Assembly: GCF_001224225.1 (NCBI RefSeq)
Contig: NZ_CUEE01000001.1
Location: forward strand, 124,001-188,000
DNA from: Staphylococcus borealis
GTDB lineage: Bacteria; Bacillota; Bacilli; Staphylococcales; Staphylococcaceae
Direction: 5' to 3'
DNA: 64,000 nucleotides
The notes under the pieces are model-generated. The model ran no database searches and was not told the origin of the DNA. It saw only the letters and a program-made list of their open reading frames with translations. Position 1 is the first letter of the stretch. Each line of letters opens with the position of its first letter. A program made the translations under genes and the position numbers. This document shows positions 30,661 through 41,046 of this stretch, one piece after another.

Positions 30661-30968
30661 AACAATACAGTCCCCCTTTTTTTCACATCTTTAGTCGATA
30701 GGATATTGACCTTGGCTTAATAAATTAAAACGCTTTCTTTATTTATTAAAATTTTTAATATTAACTTTACGCTATACGTAAAATCGACTTTTTATGAACT
30801 AGTTTAATTATATACATAATCCCCCCATGAAAAAAGTGTTTACATAAAGTTTTCATCTTTTATTAGATAAAGCAAGGTCGATAGTCGATTCGAATGATAA
30901 TGCTATTACTATTAGAGATACATAAGAAATGCTATAATTCACTATTATGAATCATTAGAGGTGTAACT
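30661..30968. other. Intergenic region between mqo and the glycosyltransferase gene
   Basis: 308 bp between divergent genes, very AT-rich, with no reading frame or strong hairpin that I can support. It must hold the mqo and glycosyltransferase promoters. Confidence 0.6.
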
Positions 30969-32120
30969 ATGAAATCATTCACATTTTTTATGCATAATGT
31001 CTATGCTTTAGGTGGAACTGTGAAAGCTGTTTCTGAATTAGCTAATACACTTTCCGACAAGGGGCATCACGTAGAAATTATTTCTGTTTTTCGTGCGCAA
31101 GACGAACCTTATTTTAAAATAAATAACAATATAAAAATAAAAACACTAATCGACTATCGTTTAAAACCTCAGAACATTAAAGCAATCATTATGAATCGTA
31201 TTAATAAGTATACTTCCTTATTGAAACCAACCGAAATAAACCATCATGAACCTGGATTAAATCAATTTTCAAAATACGTAGAAAATAAAATGATTAAAGC
31301 GATTAAAAAAGTAGATACAGATGTGCTTGTAGGTACTAGAGCGAGTTTTAATATTTTAATATCAAAGTATCACCCTAATAATGTGATGACGATTGGAATG
31401 GAACATATGAATTTGCAAGCATATCCAGAACACTATCAACAAGATATACTTGATGCGTGTCGTAAATTAGATCTTATTACAACGTTAACGAAACAAGATC
31501 AGTTAAATTATGCGCAACATATCAACACACCTGTTTATACTATTCCGAATATCATCAGACCAATTAAAAATGATACTCACAAAGAGAATATCATCATGAG
31601 TGCAGGTAGATTAGAATTTGAAAAAGGGTTTGATATTTTAATAGAGAGCATTCGTCGAATTCAAGATGATCTTAAGCGCCTTAATTTTAAAGTAGAAATA
31701 TATGGAGATGGCCAAGAACGCGAGTCTTTGCAACAACTGATTGATCAACATCATTTAAATGATTTAATTACACTTTATGCCGCAACGCAACAACTTAATA
31801 CTAAATTAGCTAAAAGTAAAATCACCGTCGTACCGTCAAGAAATGAAGGGTTTGGTATGGTTGTACTAGAAGCAATGGCGCAGGATAATATTGTTATAAG
31901 TTTTAAAGATACACTTGGGCCTGCAAGTATCATCACACATCAGGTTAATGGTTATTTAGCACATTATGGTGATGCTGGTTCATTAGCAAAATACATCGAC
32001 ATCGCTATGAATCATATTGATGATGCCGACCAGATGGTTCATGAAGGACATGTTACGTTGAAACACTATACACCTACCACTGTTTATGAAACATTTATGT
32101 CCGCTATAAATAGTATTTAA
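30969..32120 (+). CDS. Glycosyltransferase, GT4 family
   Basis: 383 residues with a GT-B fold: N-terminal acceptor domain with HNVYALGGTVKAVSELA, C-terminal nucleotide-sugar domain with SAGRLEFEKGFDILIESI and the EX7E motif in PSRNEGFGMVVLEAMAQ. No membrane span. Related staphylococcal enzymes (TagE, TarM type) transfer sugars to envelope polymers; the neighbouring glycerophosphotransferase-like gene fits this. The acceptor is not known. Confidence 0.85.
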   Translation: MKSFTFFMHNVYALGGTVKAVSELANTLSDKGHHVEIISVFRAQDEPYFKINNNIKIKTLIDYRLKPQNIKAIIMNRINKYTSLLKPTEINHHEPGLNQFSKYVENKMIKAIKKVDTDVLVGTRASFNILISKYHPNNVMTIGMEHMNLQAYPEHYQQDILDACRKLDLITTLTKQDQLNYAQHINTPVYTIPNIIRPIKNDTHKENIIMSAGRLEFEKGFDILIESIRRIQDDLKRLNFKVEIYGDGQERESLQQLIDQHHLNDLITLYAATQQLNTKLAKSKITVVPSRNEGFGMVVLEAMAQDNIVISFKDTLGPASIITHQVNGYLAHYGDAGSLAKYIDIAMNHIDDADQMVHEGHVTLKHYTPTTVYETFMSAINSI

Positions 32121-32214
32121 ACTTAAAGCGCTACTTCGCCTTGGTAAGCATCTCAACTTAAGTGAAATGAGAAGCCAAATAAGTGCTACTTTAGAAACTG
32201 CACTATATGAATGG

Positions 32215-32440
32215 CCCCAACTTGCTTAGCCTGTAAAATCACTTTCGTGATTTTTTGTGTTCGGACCCCAAACCCCAACTTGCTTTGCTTGTAGAATTTC
32301 TTGATGAAATTCTCTTTGTTGGGGCCCCGCCCGCAAGGGTGACTAGAACTGAGAAAAGCTTGATTTAAGCGCCTTCTCAGTTCAGTCAGCTACTGCGAAT
32401 TTGCTAAATAGCATTATTATATTATTTTTGTCCCAGACTG
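32215..32440. repeat. Composite intergenic repeat, full copy plus two extra units
   Basis: Two CCCCAACTTGCTT...TGTAGAATTTC or TGTAAAATCAC units precede a GGGGCCCCGCCCGCAAGGGT junction and the standard AACTGAGAAAAGCTTGA / CTTCTCAGTTCAGTCAGCTA / CTACTGCGAATTTGC block, ending ATTATATTATTTTTGTCCCA. Lies between convergent genes. Confidence 0.83.
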
Positions 32441-32458
32441 TTTTTTATACAATAAATA

Positions 32459-32503
32459 AGCCAGTAAATGAATTTATAAAAAACTCATTTACTGGCTATT
32501 TTT
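32459..32503. terminator. Terminator shared by the glycosyltransferase gene and lctP
   Basis: AGCCAGTAAATGA facing TCATTTACTGGCT, with TATTTTT after it. Confidence 0.8.
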
Positions 32504-32567
32504 CTAGGAATTATGTGCCGCTCTCATCTTCATGAGAACTCTATTTATAAGCACTCATTTATATTGA

Positions 32568-34169
32568 TTACAGAATTAGAGATAAGATAAATGTCCAAAT
32601 ACAGATGAAGATTAATAATCCAACACTGTAACGTAATGTCATTTTAAGTAATTCTGATTCTTTACCTACTTCTTTAACAGCAGCAGTCGCGATTGCTATT
32701 GATTGAGGTGAAATTAATTTCGCTGCTACACCACCCACTGTATTTGAAGCTACGAGTAATGAACCGCTTGTACCAATTTGTTGTGCAACTGATGCTTGAA
32801 TTGGTGCGAATAATGAGTTGTTATTAACCACTGACCCAGTCATAAATACACCAATCCATCCTAAGATAGGAGATAATACTGGGAAGACATTTCCAGTTTT
32901 AGCAATACCTTGACCCATTGCTGCACTTAAACCACCATATGTAGTGATTTTAGAGATAGCAAGAATGAAGCAAATTGTTAATACTGGCAACCATAATTCT
33001 TTAAATGTGACACCAAATAAACGTCCTGCATCTCCGAAACTTACTTTCTTAGCCATTAATACTGTGATAATGATTGTGATTAAAATCGCTGTACCTGTTT
33101 GTCCAATGAAATTGAAACTTAACATGATTGATTTATTAGCCACTTCACTGAATGTACCTGGTAAAGTGAAGTTAAGCACTAATGCTGATAATTTACCATT
33201 TGGTAAGAATAAGTTTTTAAAGAATGGTGCACTCCAAATCATAACTACAATTGTTAAGATAACGAATGGACTCCATGCATACATAATTTCTTTTGCATTA
33301 TGGTGTTTCGCCGGCTCAGGTTCCACATCTTTTTGCACTCTGAAAATATGTTTTGGTTGGAATTTTCTTGAGAATAAAGCTAAAGCACCCATTGTTACTA
33401 ATGGTGGGATGATATCAGCTAATTCAGGTCCGTTGAACACTGTTAATAATCCTTGCAATAATGTATAAGTTACTGATACAACTAAGATAGCTGGTAATGT
33501 TTCTTTAACACCTTTTAAACCATCAATGATAAAGATAAGTAAGAATGGTATAAAGAAGTTAATAATTGCTAATGTTAATGTAGATGTTTGTGATACACCT
33601 ATTGCATGAACGCCACCTGGTAAGTGAAGTGTATCTACCACACCGACTGGAATTCCGATGGCACCAAAAGCACCTGAAGCAGCATTCGCTACTAAACATA
33701 ACATTGCAGCTTGTAATGGTCTAAATCCTAGTTGAGCAAGTAATAACGCACAAATTGCGATTGGTACACCAAATCCAGCTGCACCTTCTAAAAACGCATT
33801 GAACGCAAAACCGATTAATAATAATTGGATACGTTGGTCTTGTGAAATACTTGTAATACTATCTTGAATCGTATTAAATTGTCCAGATTCTTGAGTGATT
33901 TTGTAAAGTAATACTGCCATCATGACAATATAACCAATAGGTATAATACCTTGATAGAAACCTTCTACAACGCCACCTGTTGCAATACCAAGTGGTAATT
34001 TAAAGAACGGGATGGCAATAAGCAATGTAACAACCAAAGTTGTGATTGCAGCGTAAATACCTTTCATTTTAAATACAGTTAAGCATAATAAGAATAGAAT
34101 AATAGGTACTGCTGCGATTAAGCTAGATAATACCAAATTATCAAATGGATCAAATGTTTGAACTAACAT
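32568..34169 (-). CDS. lctP: L-lactate permease
   Basis: 533 residues, about 12-14 spans, LctP/GlcA family signatures (FLEGAAGFGVPIAICALLL, AAMLCLVANAASGAFGAIGIP, MTGSVVNNNSLFAPIQ). Imports lactate with a proton. A consensus Rex site lies in its upstream region, so low NADH would repress it and high NADH (oxygen limitation) would raise expression. Together with mqo this is a lactate/malate-quinone respiration neighbourhood. Confidence 0.93.
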   Translation of the reverse strand: MLVQTFDPFDNLVLSSLIAAVPIILFLLCLTVFKMKGIYAAITTLVVTLLIAIPFFKLPLGIATGGVVEGFYQGIIPIGYIVMMAVLLYKITQESGQFNTIQDSITSISQDQRIQLLLIGFAFNAFLEGAAGFGVPIAICALLLAQLGFRPLQAAMLCLVANAASGAFGAIGIPVGVVDTLHLPGGVHAIGVSQTSTLTLAIINFFIPFLLIFIIDGLKGVKETLPAILVVSVTYTLLQGLLTVFNGPELADIIPPLVTMGALALFSRKFQPKHIFRVQKDVEPEPAKHHNAKEIMYAWSPFVILTIVVMIWSAPFFKNLFLPNGKLSALVLNFTLPGTFSEVANKSIMLSFNFIGQTGTAILITIIITVLMAKKVSFGDAGRLFGVTFKELWLPVLTICFILAISKITTYGGLSAAMGQGIAKTGNVFPVLSPILGWIGVFMTGSVVNNNSLFAPIQASVAQQIGTSGSLLVASNTVGGVAAKLISPQSIAIATAAVKEVGKESELLKMTLRYSVGLLIFICIWTFILSLIL

Positions 34170-34311
34170 AATTTTGACTCTTCTTTCCTTTAGTTTGTAT
34201 TAATGAACATTCTAGCGATTTAACAATTGAAATGTGAGCATATTTCTAACTGTTATAAGGTTAATTAGTTTGTCGACAAGTTAATCATGCTAGATTTCAC
34301 AAATTTAAGTC

Positions 34312-34329
34312 TTGTGAACTTTTTCACAA
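34312..34329. promoter_or_regulatory. Rex operator upstream of lctP
   Basis: TTGTGAACTTTTTCACAA is an 18-bp palindrome equal to the staphylococcal Rex consensus TTGTGAAN4TTCACAA. It lies about 143 bp upstream of the lctP start in the 372-bp divergent region, which otherwise holds AT-rich promoter DNA only. Confidence 0.9.
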
Positions 34330-34541
34330 TAAAAATATACCATCTTTCCACTTAAATGACAATACTATATAGTACTTTTTATAAAATTTTTGTTAAATTT
34401 TTAACAAATTAAAAATCCTCTTTTTTCAACAAAATTTCCCAAACTTTTTAATTAATCAATGATGCCATTTTTGTAAATATGAATTTTTCTTAGTCACATG
34501 GTAAAATATATTTAAGAAATTTAAGAGTTAAAGGACAATGT

Positions 34542-36233
34542 ATGATGATTAAACAAATAAATATTTCAAATATGCGCCATCTTGCATTACAACTAAACAA
34601 AGCGAAATCAGCTGGTTATTCACATTTCATTCCTTATTCAAATGATATTAAAATCAATCATGATATGTTGGAAGCTGTCGCTGCAACACATAATTCAATC
34701 GCAGTAGACTATACGTTAAATGACTTATATTTAAATGACTGTCGCTATTTTGGCGATGATACATTAACTTTTTTATCATGGATGAAAAATATCAATCATT
34801 ATCCTAATATCATTTTCAATATTGAACGTGCTTTATTCCATTTATCTAAATATGATATCCATTCTATTATGGATTTAGCCGTCGTTACTGTTTTGAAAGA
34901 TGAAATCGATATTGATAATCATGTCGTTTTTAATTTTATTCATGAATGTCCGACAAGCAATGCATTTTGGAACTCCTTAGATACATTTGATATTAAAAAA
35001 ATTAATCACTTTGATTTAAATAAATTAGCTTATATTCATGGACATCCTATTCCATATTCTAAATTTAAATATCCGGGTAAAGAAGATGAAATGCGCTTTG
35101 TAGATAGTTGGCTTATCACTACTAAATTTAAATTACCCAAATGGCTTTATAGAAAGATGCAAAATCATGCATTAAAAAAGCATCGTAATCTAAGCTATGT
35201 ATATGATAAAGATCCTTCAAAAGTTAAAAATCATGTTGTGTTTTTAGGATTTGATTATGGTTATAGAGGTAACTCTAAATATTTATTCAATTATTTTGTG
35301 AAGAGAAACCCTACTACTGAAGCTTATTTCATCACAAATGATCGACGTGGACCATACTTTTTACCTACTGATGCAGAAAATAATAAAGAATTAATAGAAA
35401 CTGCCAAAATTGTCGTTATTGAAAGTTATATGCCCGATGAATTTAAACCAAATGGCACTGTGATTCAATTATGGCATGGAACACCAATCAAAAAGCTCTT
35501 CTTAGATAGCAAAGAACCAGACCAAAATAAAAATATCTACAATTATAAGGCACGTAAATATAATAAATGGCTAAAACAAGACTACCTTTTAACAGATTCC
35601 GAGGCTGCTACAGGCTTATTTGAAACGGCATTTCCAAATCAACATACGGAACTGATTTCATATGGTTATCCAAGAATAAGTTATTTATGCCACTATCAAA
35701 ATGATAAAAATCATCAGAAGAAAATTAAAGATGCCTTAAATGTGGATCGAACAAAGCCAATTTTATTATATGCACCTACGTGGCATGCGGATAAAGATGC
35801 TACAGATTTAATGACCATCTCTCCAGAAATATTGGAAGCATACCATGTTATTTTCAAAGGTCATATTGAAGATGATATGACCCTTCCTGAAGGTGCAATT
35901 GAAGCACCAAGTCATATTGAAACTCAAGATTTAATATTAATATCGGATGTTGTAATTACCGATTATTCTTCAATTATCTTTGATGCTTTAACGATTGGCA
36001 AAAAGGTATGTCTTTACACACCAAATCATGCGGCTTATCAACAAGAACGTGGTGTATATGATGATGTTATGAATAGTTTAGCTAAAGTTTGGTATACGGA
36101 TGAGGAATTATTGCACAATAATTTAATACATCATTCATTAACTGATATTTCTAACCATCCACTTGTAAACGATAATAATATGTCGTTAAAAAAATTAACG
36201 CAATTGATGCGAGATATCATTAATCATAAATAA
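34542..36233 (+). CDS. CDP-glycerol glycerophosphotransferase-like enzyme (TagF/TarL family)
   Basis: 563 residues. The C-terminal two thirds carry the TagF family motifs VIQLWHGTPIKKLF, LLTDSEAATGLFETAF, LLYAPTWHADKDATD and VITDYSSIIFDALTIGKKV; the N-terminal ~200 residues are specific to this subgroup. Such enzymes polymerise or prime polyol phosphates of teichoic acids at the inner membrane face. It is outside the main tag/tar locus, so it may make or modify another polymer. Start ATGATG with a weak SD AAAGGAC. Confidence 0.83.
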   Translation: MMIKQINISNMRHLALQLNKAKSAGYSHFIPYSNDIKINHDMLEAVAATHNSIAVDYTLNDLYLNDCRYFGDDTLTFLSWMKNINHYPNIIFNIERALFHLSKYDIHSIMDLAVVTVLKDEIDIDNHVVFNFIHECPTSNAFWNSLDTFDIKKINHFDLNKLAYIHGHPIPYSKFKYPGKEDEMRFVDSWLITTKFKLPKWLYRKMQNHALKKHRNLSYVYDKDPSKVKNHVVFLGFDYGYRGNSKYLFNYFVKRNPTTEAYFITNDRRGPYFLPTDAENNKELIETAKIVVIESYMPDEFKPNGTVIQLWHGTPIKKLFLDSKEPDQNKNIYNYKARKYNKWLKQDYLLTDSEAATGLFETAFPNQHTELISYGYPRISYLCHYQNDKNHQKKIKDALNVDRTKPILLYAPTWHADKDATDLMTISPEILEAYHVIFKGHIEDDMTLPEGAIEAPSHIETQDLILISDVVITDYSSIIFDALTIGKKVCLYTPNHAAYQQERGVYDDVMNSLAKVWYTDEELLHNNLIHHSLTDISNHPLVNDNNMSLKKLTQLMRDIINHK

Positions 36234-36244
36234 GTATGAAAAGA

Positions 36245-36393
36245 GTCCGGGACAAAAATAATATAATGAAGCTATTTTGCAAATTCGCAGTAGCTGACTG
36301 AACTGAGAAGGCGCTTAAATCAAACTTTTCTCAGTTCTAGTCATCCTTGCGGGGGTGGGACGACGAATTTAAAAGAATTCTGTCCCACTCCCT
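36245..36393. repeat. Intergenic repeat, full copy
   Basis: AGTCCGGGACAAAAATAATA, GCAAATTCGCAGTAGCTGAC, GAACTGAGAAGGCGC / TTTTCTCAGTTCTAGTCA and GGGGGTGGGACGACGAATTT / GAATTCTGTCCCACTCCC; same orientation as the 4.2-kb copy. Lies between convergent genes. Confidence 0.85.
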
Positions 36394-36417
36394 TATCTAG
36401 TTTCAATATATTCTATG

Positions 36418-36936
36418 CTAAACCTGTCTTTCCATGATTAAATCTATATCAACGACATCACCAGTTATAAATTCATGTTGCCCAGTCACTTTGAATCCAT
36501 GTTTCTTATAAAATGACAATGCTTGTTGATTGTGTTCCCACACACCTAACCAAACTTTACTTTTCCCTAGTTCTCGAGCTTTATCGAGTGCCAGTTGGAT
36601 AAATGTGTGCCCTCTTCCTCCACCTTGATAGTTTTTATAGAAGTAAATCCTTTGAATTTCTAAATAGTCCTCACCCATTGTTTCTGTTTGCGCGTCACCA
36701 ATATTAAGCTTCAAATATCCGGCAATTTGATTATCTACTTTATAAAAATAATGAAACGAATTAGGATTATTCAATTCATTTAATAATACTGTTTCGTTAT
36801 AACTTTTCTTAAAAAATTGTTCGAAATCATTCTCTGTGTATTCACCCTCAAATGTATCGTAAAACGTAGTTTCTGCAATTTGTCTTAAATCACTAACATC
36901 TGTACCTTGAATCATCGTTATTTGTTCTGTCATCAT
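36418..36936 (-). CDS. GNAT N-acetyltransferase (PaiA-like)
   Basis: 172 residues. The acetyl-CoA loop is YQGGGRGHTFIQLALDKARELG and the C-terminal GVWEHNQQALSFYKKHGFKVTGQHEF matches the polyamine/PaiA branch of GNAT enzymes. The substrate, possibly spermidine or a small amine, is inferred only. The start is either of two adjacent ATGs after GAGGGGG. Confidence 0.82.
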   Translation of the reverse strand: MMTEQITMIQGTDVSDLRQIAETTFYDTFEGEYTENDFEQFFKKSYNETVLLNELNNPNSFHYFYKVDNQIAGYLKLNIGDAQTETMGEDYLEIQRIYFYKNYQGGGRGHTFIQLALDKARELGKSKVWLGVWEHNQQALSFYKKHGFKVTGQHEFITGDVVDIDLIMERQV

Positions 36937-37116
36937 TCAATCCCCCTCATTCATCATGAATTACGTATTTTTATTGTATAAATTATTCCCTATAATCGTC
37001 TCGCTATTCAATAAATTCGTTTAATTTGTGAACGGCGAAAATTCCTATTGATAATATTTATCAATGAGTATAAAGTAAAGATGATATTATTATATATGAT
37101 GAGTGAGGTTATAAAC

Positions 37117-37329
37117 ATGTTTGTATTAGGAATTACAGGACCAACCAGTTTAGTTGTGATTAGCATCATTGCTTTGATTATATTTGGCCCTAAAAAGTTA
37201 CCACAATTCGGCCGAGCAATTGGTAGTACTTTGAAAGAATTTAAGTCCGCTGCAGAAAATATAGATACAGATGAAAGTCACGATACGCCCAGTAAAGAAT
37301 CTAAACAACAACGAGAACATACAAAATAG
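37117..37329 (+). CDS. tatA: TatA, twin-arginine translocase pore subunit
   Basis: 70 residues: a short N-terminal membrane helix ([23 protein letters not shown]), the hinge [20 protein letters not shown], an amphipathic helix, and an acidic tail. The frame extends upstream, but ATG 37117 follows GTGAGGT and gives the family length. Cotranscribed with tatC, whose frame overlaps its 3' end. The efeUBO genes, including a Tat substrate, converge on it. Confidence 0.92.
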   Translation: MFVLGITGPTSLVVISIIALIIFGPKKLPQFGRAIGSTLKEFKSAAENIDTDESHDTPSKESKQQREHTK

Positions 37330-38026
37330 CAATACGCTATTAGGACACTTTGATGAATTACGCGCTCGTCTCGTCAAAGTGTTTATCGCCTTTATTGTTG
37401 CAACAATCATTGTATATATTTCATCACATTGGTGGATGAAACCATTTATACATTATATTAAACGCGCACACGTAACATTACATGCCTTTTCTTTTACAGA
37501 AATGATTCAAATTTACATTATGATTATCTTTTTTGTGGCGTTATGTTTAATCATACCCATTGTGTTTTACCAATTGTGGGCGTTTATTGCACCAGGACTT
37601 CATGCGTATGAACGTGGCTTTATCATTAAATACAGTTTATGGTGTGCGTTATTATTTATCATTGGCGTTGCGTTTGCGTTTTTTATAGGCTTTCCATTGA
37701 TTATTAATTTCTCTTTGACATTATCTGCCATTTTAAGCATTGAACCAGTTATTGGATTTAAGGCTTACTTACATGAATTAATACGATGGCTACTTATTTT
37801 TGGCATTTTATTTCAACTTCCTACGTTATTTATGGGACTTGCTAAATTTGATTTAATAGATGTTAAAGCACTTAAGCACTATCGTAAGTATATTTATTTT
37901 GGTTGCTTTGTAATAGCGAGTATTATCGCACCACCAGACATCACTTTAAATTTACTCTTAACACTACCACTAATCATCCTGTTTGAGTTTAGTATGCTTA
38001 TCGCCAGACTATCACATCGTGCCTAA
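37271..38026 (+). CDS. tatC: TatC, twin-arginine translocase receptor subunit
   Basis: Up to 251 residues, six membrane spans, with the TatC opening [16 protein letters not shown] and the conserved cytoplasmic/periplasmic loops ([36 protein letters not shown]). TatC recognises the RR signal peptide. The only standard start is ATG 37271, inside tatA in another frame and without a clear SD, so translation is probably coupled to tatA or begins at a rare codon nearer LLGHFDEL. Confidence 0.92.
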   Translation: MKVTIRPVKNLNNNENIQNSNTLLGHFDELRARLVKVFIAFIVATIIVYISSHWWMKPFIHYIKRAHVTLHAFSFTEMIQIYIMIIFFVALCLIIPIVFYQLWAFIAPGLHAYERGFIIKYSLWCALLFIIGVAFAFFIGFPLIINFSLTLSAILSIEPVIGFKAYLHELIRWLLIFGILFQLPTLFMGLAKFDLIDVKALKHYRKYIYFGCFVIASIIAPPDITLNLLLTLPLIILFEFSMLIARLSHRA

Positions 38027-38035
38027 ACACAAATA

Positions 38036-38075
38036 AACCTCAAGCCCTTGTTACATACAGGTCTTGAGGTTTTTA
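38036..38075. terminator. Terminator between tatC and efeU
   Basis: AAACCTCAAG ... CTTGAGGTTTTT between convergent genes; usable both ways. Confidence 0.82.
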
Positions 38076-38093
38076 TTTGATTATTAATATGCC

Positions 38094-39839
38094 TTAATGA
38101 TGCTCAGAAATATTTTGTTTGTGCTGACGATTTTTGAAAATGAAAAACACAATCAATATAATGTAGATTAATTGCGCTACAATTGACTCAACATTAGGAT
38201 AAAATCCTATAAAACCAATTGTAGGTAAGCCTTCAATGCCATGTTGTGGTAATGTTCCTAACAATTGAAGTTTCTGAATACTTACACCAAGCATTTTGAA
38301 TGCCATTACAAAAATTAAAATCGAAAGCACTCTAAAGATGTAATAAATAGGTATAAGTTTGACTATGAATCTAAATAGTAATGCAAAGACGATCAATATA
38401 ACAATCGCTAATGCAATACCAATCACGAAATCCATCGTCGTAATGCTACCTATCATACCCATATAGAAAATGATAACTTCTACACCTTCACGCAGAACAG
38501 AAATCAAACCAATTGTACCTAACAGTACTAGGTTGCCATTACTTATCGCATTTTGGTACATATTTTGAATCATGTCATTCCAACGTTTAGCACTTGAACG
38601 TCTATGCATCCAAATACCAACCACATACATTAAAATAACTGCGATAATGCCAAGTGTAGCTTCCATGCCTTCGCGTAATAAGCCATTATTTCCAAGCGTT
38701 TGAATGAAGACTACGGCTAAGGTAATACTTAGAATTAATCCCAATATTGCGCCACCAATAACACTAGCCGTACCTTTATTGTCCTTAACATTGCGTGTCA
38801 TTGTCGTTAATGTCATAATGACTAACAATACTTCTAACCCTTCACGTAAGAAGATGATCATGACATCTACAAATGTATAGCCTTCTTGACCTACAGTGTC
38901 TTTAATATCTTTATTAATATCTTGTAAGCCTTCTTTAACGTGATCTTTATTGCTTTGATCTAAAATACTTTGGTAATAAGGTATTTTATCTTCAATTGTC
39001 GTATATAATGTGCCATTTTTAGTTTGAATTTTACCCTCTACATACGGCCAAATTTGAACAAATTTAGATAATGCTGCATCAGTTTGATCTAAGTGATTAT
39101 CTTCTATCCCTTTAATTGCTTTATCTAACTCATCATTAAGTTGTGTTACTTTATATTTTCCATTATCTGCGCTAGATTGTTTTTGATCCACTGTATCAAT
39201 ACTTGTTTTGAATGTTGTCCAAGCATTGTCTACTTTTTTAGTATCTAATGGTTCTTTTTGAATGGCAACACGTAACTGCATTAAATTAACTTCAATTTGA
39301 CCGTATTTACCTTCGTCATAATTTCTGATGGCAGTTTCATGCGTTGTCCAAATTTGATTCAAACTATTATTAATTGATTGTAATTCGGCATCATTTTTAT
39401 GTTTAATGGCCTTCTTGATTGGTTCATCTTTAGCATCAACTTGTTGCTTTAGTGTTTTAATTTCACCGCTAATATCTTTCGTAGAGACTGCTTCTTCATA
39501 AGCGATTAATGATTTTGTTAAATCAGAAAGTTTGTCAGCTTTCGCTTCAGTTGAAGACGCTTTATCTACCGCTTCTAATTTTGACTTTACGTCTTTACCC
39601 TCTTTGTTATCTTTAATATTTAAAGATTTCACTTTTTCTTTAATATCAGCGAGTGCATTTTGCTTTTCTTGATTGCTTTTAGCTTTATCTTCTATCGTTG
39701 ATTTTGCATCAGTTATCGCCACATACACATCACTGATTTTACTATCATCTGCAGCACTAACTTGATGTGGTGGAACCGTTCTAATAACGGTAAGAATAAG
39801 GATTAACACAGCGATTAATTTAATTAAATAAGGTTTCAC
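38094..39839 (-). CDS. efeU: EfeU/FTR1-type iron permease with large N-terminal domain
   Basis: 581 residues: signal sequence ending VSAADD, an extracytoplasmic helical domain of about 280 residues, then a seven-span FTR1 permease. Three REGxE motifs (FLREGLEVLL, LLREGMEATLG, VLREGVEVII) are visible; REXXE motifs bind ferric iron in this family. Translation starts at GTG 39839 after GGGAGG, overlapping the end of efeB by 20 bp. It corresponds to FepC of S. aureus. Confidence 0.9.
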   Translation of the reverse strand: MKPYLIKLIAVLILILTVIRTVPPHQVSAADDSKISDVYVAITDAKSTIEDKAKSNQEKQNALADIKEKVKSLNIKDNKEGKDVKSKLEAVDKASSTEAKADKLSDLTKSLIAYEEAVSTKDISGEIKTLKQQVDAKDEPIKKAIKHKNDAELQSINNSLNQIWTTHETAIRNYDEGKYGQIEVNLMQLRVAIQKEPLDTKKVDNAWTTFKTSIDTVDQKQSSADNGKYKVTQLNDELDKAIKGIEDNHLDQTDAALSKFVQIWPYVEGKIQTKNGTLYTTIEDKIPYYQSILDQSNKDHVKEGLQDINKDIKDTVGQEGYTFVDVMIIFLREGLEVLLVIMTLTTMTRNVKDNKGTASVIGGAILGLILSITLAVVFIQTLGNNGLLREGMEATLGIIAVILMYVVGIWMHRRSSAKRWNDMIQNMYQNAISNGNLVLLGTIGLISVLREGVEVIIFYMGMIGSITTMDFVIGIALAIVILIVFALLFRFIVKLIPIYYIFRVLSILIFVMAFKMLGVSIQKLQLLGTLPQHGIEGLPTIGFIGFYPNVESIVAQLIYIILIVFFIFKNRQHKQNISEHH

Positions 39840-41046
39840 CGATGTAACCTCCCTTTTTGACACCTGGCAATACAAGGAAGGATGCAGAACCTCGATGTGT
39901 AATATATTCATTAAGCTTATCACTATGACCTAAATTATTTTGAATATCTATAAACTGTTGTGTTGATTTTTGGAAACAAATGAACATTAAACCTGTTTCT
40001 AACGCGCCAGTTTTCGCATTAGTTCCATCATTATAATTATAGGCACGACGTTTAATTGATGTTTTAACTTCACGTGCTAGACGCGCATGCGCATTAGGAT
40101 CAATAACATATTGGCCACTGCTATCTTTCGCATCTAAATCAATATTGTCGAATTCTTTTTTCCCAGTTAATGGTGCACCTGATGCACGTTTACGACCAAA
40201 TGTCGCTTCTTGTTCTTCTAATGACGTTCGGTCCCAAGTTTCAATATGAATTTGAATACGACGAATAATACAATATGTACCATTTTTAGCCCATCCATCA
40301 TCGATAAACACATACTTTTTAAGTTCATCATTTTTGCGTGGATTCACTGTACCATCTTTAAATGCCATTAAATTCCTTGGTGTTTCTTCAAGCTTTCCAG
40401 ATACAAAGCCATTCTGAGACCACTTCATTTTAACTACATCTCTAAATGGTCGAATCAAGTTGTGAATTGCATGAAATGTAACTTGTGGATCGTTTGAACA
40501 TGCTTGAATCATGATATCGCCATCACTGTACTCATCATCTAACTGATTATTTGGAAAATGTGGTAAGTCCTTAAATCCTGCTGGGATTTTAGATGACATA
40601 CCGATTTTCTTTAGAAATGATTTACTAATACCAAACGTTAATGTTAATTTACTAGCCCCTAATCCTATTGATTCGCCAGTATCTACGGGTGGTAATAATT
40701 CATTCTGACTATCTTTAGCAGCTGGCGCACCATCTGTCATGTTTACTGACATTTGCGTCCATTTTTTAAACATATCTTTAATTGCATTTTTATCTTTTGT
40801 TTTTAAATCTAATGCGACAAAGTTACAATTTTTTTGTGTTGGCGTTGTGATACCTGCTTGTACACGACCATAAAATTCGAAAGCATCTTTGTCTTCATTC
40901 TCAGGTGTATCGAACATCGATTTAAATGAAAGGATACTACCTGCGCCACTAGCACCGATCACAACACCGGCGCCACCTATACCAAGCATTTTTAAGAATG
41001 AACGGCGGGAAACTTGGTCATTTTGTTTATCATCTACATTACTCAT
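39820..41046 (-). CDS. efeB: EfeB/FepB, DyP-type heme peroxidase, Tat substrate
   Basis: 408 residues. The Tat signal SRRSFLKMLGIGGAGVVIGASGAG has the twin arginines at 14-15, followed by a dye-decolourising peroxidase domain with FKDGTVNPR as the conserved distal Asp region. In the EfeUOB system this enzyme handles ferrous iron or heme outside the membrane; its S. aureus ortholog FepB is the known Tat substrate there. It overlaps efeO by ATGA and efeU by 20 bp: one operon. Confidence 0.92.
   Translation of the reverse strand: MSNVDDKQNDQVSRRSFLKMLGIGGAGVVIGASGAGSILSFKSMFDTPENEDKDAFEFYGRVQAGITTPTQKNCNFVALDLKTKDKNAIKDMFKKWTQMSVNMTDGAPAAKDSQNELLPPVDTGESIGLGASKLTLTFGISKSFLKKIGMSSKIPAGFKDLPHFPNNQLDDEYSDGDIMIQACSNDPQVTFHAIHNLIRPFRDVVKMKWSQNGFVSGKLEETPRNLMAFKDGTVNPRKNDELKKYVFIDDGWAKNGTYCIIRRIQIHIETWDRTSLEEQEATFGRKRASGAPLTGKKEFDNIDLDAKDSSGQYVIDPNAHARLAREVKTSIKRRAYNYNDGTNAKTGALETGLMFICFQKSTQQFIDIQNNLGHSDKLNEYITHRGSASFLVLPGVKKGGYIGETLFN

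Noticed and set aside
37048..37116. N-terminal extension of tatA
   Set aside because: No SD at the upstream ATG, and the family starts directly with the membrane helix at 37117.
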